A stretch of 20,381 nt of DNA, taken from assembly GCA_046723355.1 (NCBI GenBank), contig JBKOUJ010000145.1, positions 1 to 20,381 of the forward strand. The letters are read 5' to 3'. Below the pieces are notes generated by a model, which saw only the letters and a program-made list of their open reading frames with translations, ran no database searches and was not told the DNA's origin. A program made the translations under genes and the position numbers. Of this stretch, positions 17,894 to 20,381 are shown in pieces. This stretch comes from 13-2-20CM-68-14 sp046723355 (lineage in GTDB: Bacteria; Actinomycetota; Thermoleophilia; Gaiellales; Gaiellaceae). Numbering within the stretch: position 1 is the first letter of the stretch; each line of letters opens with the position of its first letter.

Positions 17894-20381
17894 ATGAGCA
17901 TTGCAACGCAGGGCCCGACCACGGTGAGCGTGGAGATCGCGGGCCGCGAGGTCACGTTCGAGACCGGCAAGCTGGCGAAGCAGGCAGACGGCGCCGTGGT
18001 CGTCCGGGAGGGCGATACGGAGGTGCTGGCGACCGCGCAGGGCAAGGCGGACGCCCGCGAGGGCGCCGATTTCTTCCCGCTGACGGTCGATGTCGAGGAG
18101 CGCATGTACGCCGCTGGGAAGATTCCGGGCGGCTTCTTCAAGCGGGAGGGACGCCCGACGGAGAAGGCGATCCTGACCGCGCGGATGATCGACCGCCCGA
18201 TCCGGCCGCTGTGGCCGAAGGGCTTCAAGAACGAGGTGCAGGTCATCTGCACGACGTTGTCGGCCGATCTCGTCGTCCCGCACGACATCCTCGCGATCAA
18301 CGGGGCCTCCGCGGCGCTGATGATCTCGCCGCTGCCGTTCCTCGGCCCCGTCGGCGCCGTCCGGATGGGCCGGATCGACGGCGAGCTCGTCCTCAACCCG
18401 ACGCTGGCCGAGGTGGAGGAGGGCACGAGCGATCTCGACCTCATCGTCGTCGGCACGAAGGACGCGCTGACGATGGTCGAGGCCGGCGCCGCCGAGATCC
18501 CGGAGGAGCAGCTGCTCGAGGCGCTCGAGCGGGCCCACGCGGAGATCAAGAGGCTCTGCGAGGTTCAGGAGGAGCTGCGCGAGCGGGTCGGGAAGGCGAA
18601 GTGGCTCGACAACGAGCTGACCGAGGAGCTCGACCGCGACCACGGCGACACGATCCGGCAGCGCATTGCCACCGACGGCCTGCGCGAGGGCTCTGCCGCC
18701 GTCGAGGAGATCGTCGAGGAGCTCTGCCCGCCGCTCTCGATGGAGTCGACCGAGGACGAGATCATCAGGCGGATGCAGATCCGCGCAAGCCTCGCGATGA
18801 TCCTCGAGCGTGCTCGCCTCGGGACCGTCGAGGCTCCCGTCCGCGAGCAGTTCGAGGATGACCTGCGCGCGCTCACTGAGGCTGAGCAGGACCCGAAGGA
18901 GCTGAAGTCCGCCAAGCGCCATCTGCTCTTCGACCGGATCGAGGAGCAGTTGCAGCTGCCGTTTCCCGTTGCACCGGCGGCCGCCGACGCCGAGGAGCCG
19001 GTCCAGAAAGACACGATCACGCGGCAGTACGTCAAGAAGGCCGCCGAGGCGCTCTACAAGCAGCTCGTGCGGCAGAAGATCGCCGTCGAGAAGCGCCGCC
19101 CGGACGGCCGCGGCTCGGAGGACATCCGGCCAATCACCTGCGAGGTCGGCGTCGTGCCGCGCCCGCACGGCTCGGCGCTGTTCACGCGCGGGCAGACCCA
19201 GATCATGACGCTGCTCACACTCGGCACGGCGAAGGAGGGCCAGCGGATCGACGACCTCTCGCTGGAAACCGACCGTCGCTACATGCACCACTACAACTTC
19301 CCGCCCTACTCGGTCGGCGAGACCGGCTTCATGCGCGGGCCGAAGCGCCGGGACATCGGTCACGGCGCGCTCGCGCAGCGGGCACTCGAGCCGATGATCC
19401 CGCCGCTCGAGGAGTTCCCGTACACGATCCGTCTCGTCTCCGAGACGCTGGAGTCGAACGGCTCCTCTTCGATGGGCTCCGTCTGCGGCTCGACGCTAGC
19501 CCTGATGGACGCCGGCGTGCCGATCAAGGCGCCCGTCTCCGGGATCGCGATGGGCCTCGTCAAGGAAGGCGACGACTACACGATCCTGACCGACATCCAG
19601 GGCGCCGAGGATCACCTCGGCGACATGGATTTCAAGGTCGCGGGGACGCGTGACGGCATCACGGCGCTCCAGATGGACATCAAGATCACCGGCGTCACGC
19701 AGGAGATCCTCCGCGACGCCCTCGAGCAGGCCGGGCGGGCGCGTGAGTTCATCCTCGAGCGGATGCTCGAGGCGATCCCGGCGCCGCGCCAGGAGCTCGC
19801 CGGCCACGCGCCGCGCATCTCCTCGGTCAAGATCGATCCCGAGAAGATTGGGATGGTGATCGGGAAGGGCGGCGAGACGATCCGCTCGCTCGAGGCCGAC
19901 TACGACGTCCAGATCGACATCGAGGAGGACGGCAACGTTCTCATCTACGCGACCGAGGGCGACAAGGCCGACGCCGCGATCAACGCGATCAAGGGCCTGA
20001 CCAAGGAGCCTGAGGTCGGCGACGAGTACACCGGCAAGGTCGTCAAGACCACCCAGTTCGGTGCTTTCGTCGAGCTGACGAAGGGCACGGACGGGCTGCT
20101 GCACGTCTCCAACGTCGGCCCGGGGCGCGTCGGCCACATCGAGGACGTGATGAACCGTGGCGACGTCGTCGACGTGAAGGTGCAGGAGGTCGATAAGGAG
20201 CGCGGGCGCATCGGCCTGAAGCTGATCGCCAAGCACGAGAACGGCAACATGGTTCAGCCCGAGGAGCTGATCGAGCGCGCGAAGAACGCGCCTCCGCGTG
20301 AGCGGACCGACGACCGGCCGCCGCGCGGTGATCGGGATCGGCGAGGAGGACGGAGCGGCCGTGGCCGCGGCGGCGACCGCG
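17894..20381 (+). CDS. pnp: Polyribonucleotide nucleotidyltransferase (PNPase), 3' end cut by the window
   Basis: 829 codons without a stop, running off the window. The enzyme degrades RNA 3' to 5' with phosphate and can add tails. Order: first RNase PH domain (about 10-145, including FFPLTVDVEERMYAAGKIPG), a helical linker (about 209-400), a second RNase PH domain (about 402-635, with RPDGRGSEDIRP at its start, FPPYSVGETGF, GPKRRDIGHGALAQRALEP, ESNGSSSMGSVCGSTLALMD and DIQGAEDHLGDMDFKVAGT with its catalytic acidic residues), KH (GKGG at 657-660), S1 (709-780) and a basic Arg/Gly tail. The DGR marker lies at 404-406 against about 322 in E. coli PNPase, so the linker is about 80 residues longer than usual. 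ATG 17894 follows GGAGG at 5 nt. The tail has RGG-like repeats. The upstream leader can hide its ribosome site. Confidence 0.96.
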   Translation, partial: MSIATQGPTTVSVEIAGREVTFETGKLAKQADGAVVVREGDTEVLATAQGKADAREGADFFPLTVDVEERMYAAGKIPGGFFKREGRPTEKAILTARMIDRPIRPLWPKGFKNEVQVICTTLSADLVVPHDILAINGASAALMISPLPFLGPVGAVRMGRIDGELVLNPTLAEVEEGTSDLDLIVVGTKDALTMVEAGAAEIPEEQLLEALERAHAEIKRLCEVQEELRERVGKAKWLDNELTEELDRDHGDTIRQRIATDGLREGSAAVEEIVEELCPPLSMESTEDEIIRRMQIRASLAMILERARLGTVEAPVREQFEDDLRALTEAEQDPKELKSAKRHLLFDRIEEQLQLPFPVAPAAADAEEPVQKDTITRQYVKKAAEALYKQLVRQKIAVEKRRPDGRGSEDIRPITCEVGVVPRPHGSALFTRGQTQIMTLLTLGTAKEGQRIDDLSLETDRRYMHHYNFPPYSVGETGFMRGPKRRDIGHGALAQRALEPMIPPLEEFPYTIRLVSETLESNGSSSMGSVCGSTLALMDAGVPIKAPVSGIAMGLVKEGDDYTILTDIQGAEDHLGDMDFKVAGTRDGITALQMDIKITGVTQEILRDALEQAGRAREFILERMLEAIPAPRQELAGHAPRISSVKIDPEKIGMVIGKGGETIRSLEADYDVQIDIEEDGNVLIYATEGDKADAAINAIKGLTKEPEVGDEYTGKVVKTTQFGAFVELTKGTDGLLHVSNVGPGRVGHIEDVMNRGDVVDVKVQEVDKERGRIGLKLIAKHENGNMVQPEELIERAKNAPPRERTDDRPPRGDRDRRGGRSGRGRGGDR

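Noticed and set aside
17770..18861. Long forward frame across the start of pnp
   Set aside because: It is a shadow of pnp in another frame, low-complexity and Arg/Gly/Asp-rich; pnp itself is clear from ATG 17894.
17780..19363. 527-codon reverse-strand frame opposite pnp
   Set aside because: Leu/Arg/Val-rich antisense shadow of pnp, with no motif and no ribosome site.
1..20381. CRISPR array, prophage or insertion sequence
   Set aside because: No regular repeat-spacer pattern, integrase or transposase gene was seen; the repeats found are hairpins and short dyads only.

Overview
The window is about 20 kb of GC-rich bacterial DNA. It is dense in genes, with many ATGA/GTGA stop-start overlaps and frequent GTG starts. 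The gene order rimP-nusA-ylxR-infB-ylxP-rbfA-nrnA-truB-ribF-rpsO-pnp is the conserved translation/RNA-metabolism cluster of Gram-positive bacteria. High GC, a NusA with a Cys/His-rich tail, a padR gene with a His/Arg-rich N-terminus and small secreted proteins suggest a high-GC actinobacterial lineage, perhaps Thermoleophilia (Gaiellales/Solirubrobacterales). That assignment is inference, because no rRNA or marker search was possible.

Layout. 1-218: the end of a dipeptide/oligopeptide-type ABC permease. 219-2068: a gene-poor stretch with a decayed dtd (D-aminoacyl-tRNA deacylase) remnant and one small secreted protein with an unusually complete Shine-Dalgarno sequence. 2069-3072: a small membrane protein, then a PadR-family repressor with a short His/Arg-rich coiled-coil partner. 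3073-3206: two hairpin terminators, the second just ahead of rimP and in competition with an alternative hairpin. 3207-7417: rimP-nusA-ylxR-infB, translationally coupled. 7474-8685 (minus): a secreted LVIVD-repeat protein. 8740-9039: ylxP. 9082-11431: a TetR regulator, a HIT-like protein with an altered triad and an APC-family permease, coupled as one operon. 11466-14337: rbfA-nrnA-truB-ribF. 14381-14617: a small zinc-ribbon protein whose end overlaps a convergent gamma-glutamyltranspeptidase-like gene. 14556-17385 (minus): that gene and a beta-lactamase-family serine hydrolase, separated by two similar hairpins. 17487 to the end: rpsO, a structured leader and pnp (cut by the window edge).

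The ancestral cluster supplies ribosome maturation (RimP, RbfA), initiation (IF2, S15), transcription elongation/termination (NusA), tRNA modification (TruB), flavin cofactor synthesis (RibF) and RNA turnover (NrnA, PNPase). It is broken in three places by accessory modules (LVIVD protein; TetR-HIT-permease; zinc ribbon-GGT-hydrolase). Each may therefore impose new promoters on the downstream housekeeping genes. Several of these starts look leaderless, with a -10-like box 5-8 nt before the start codon.

The strongest candidate for something undescribed is the rpsO-pnp leader (17757-17893). A 14-position stem and a Shine-Dalgarno-sequestering hairpin share the same CCTCCAC segment, and a 23-codon reading frame ends inside the first stem. 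Other points of interest are an in-frame palindromic insertion in the serine hydrolase, a start-codon-sequestering hairpin at the GGT gene, a terminator/antiterminator-like pair before rimP, and a PNPase whose helical linker is about 80 residues longer than usual.
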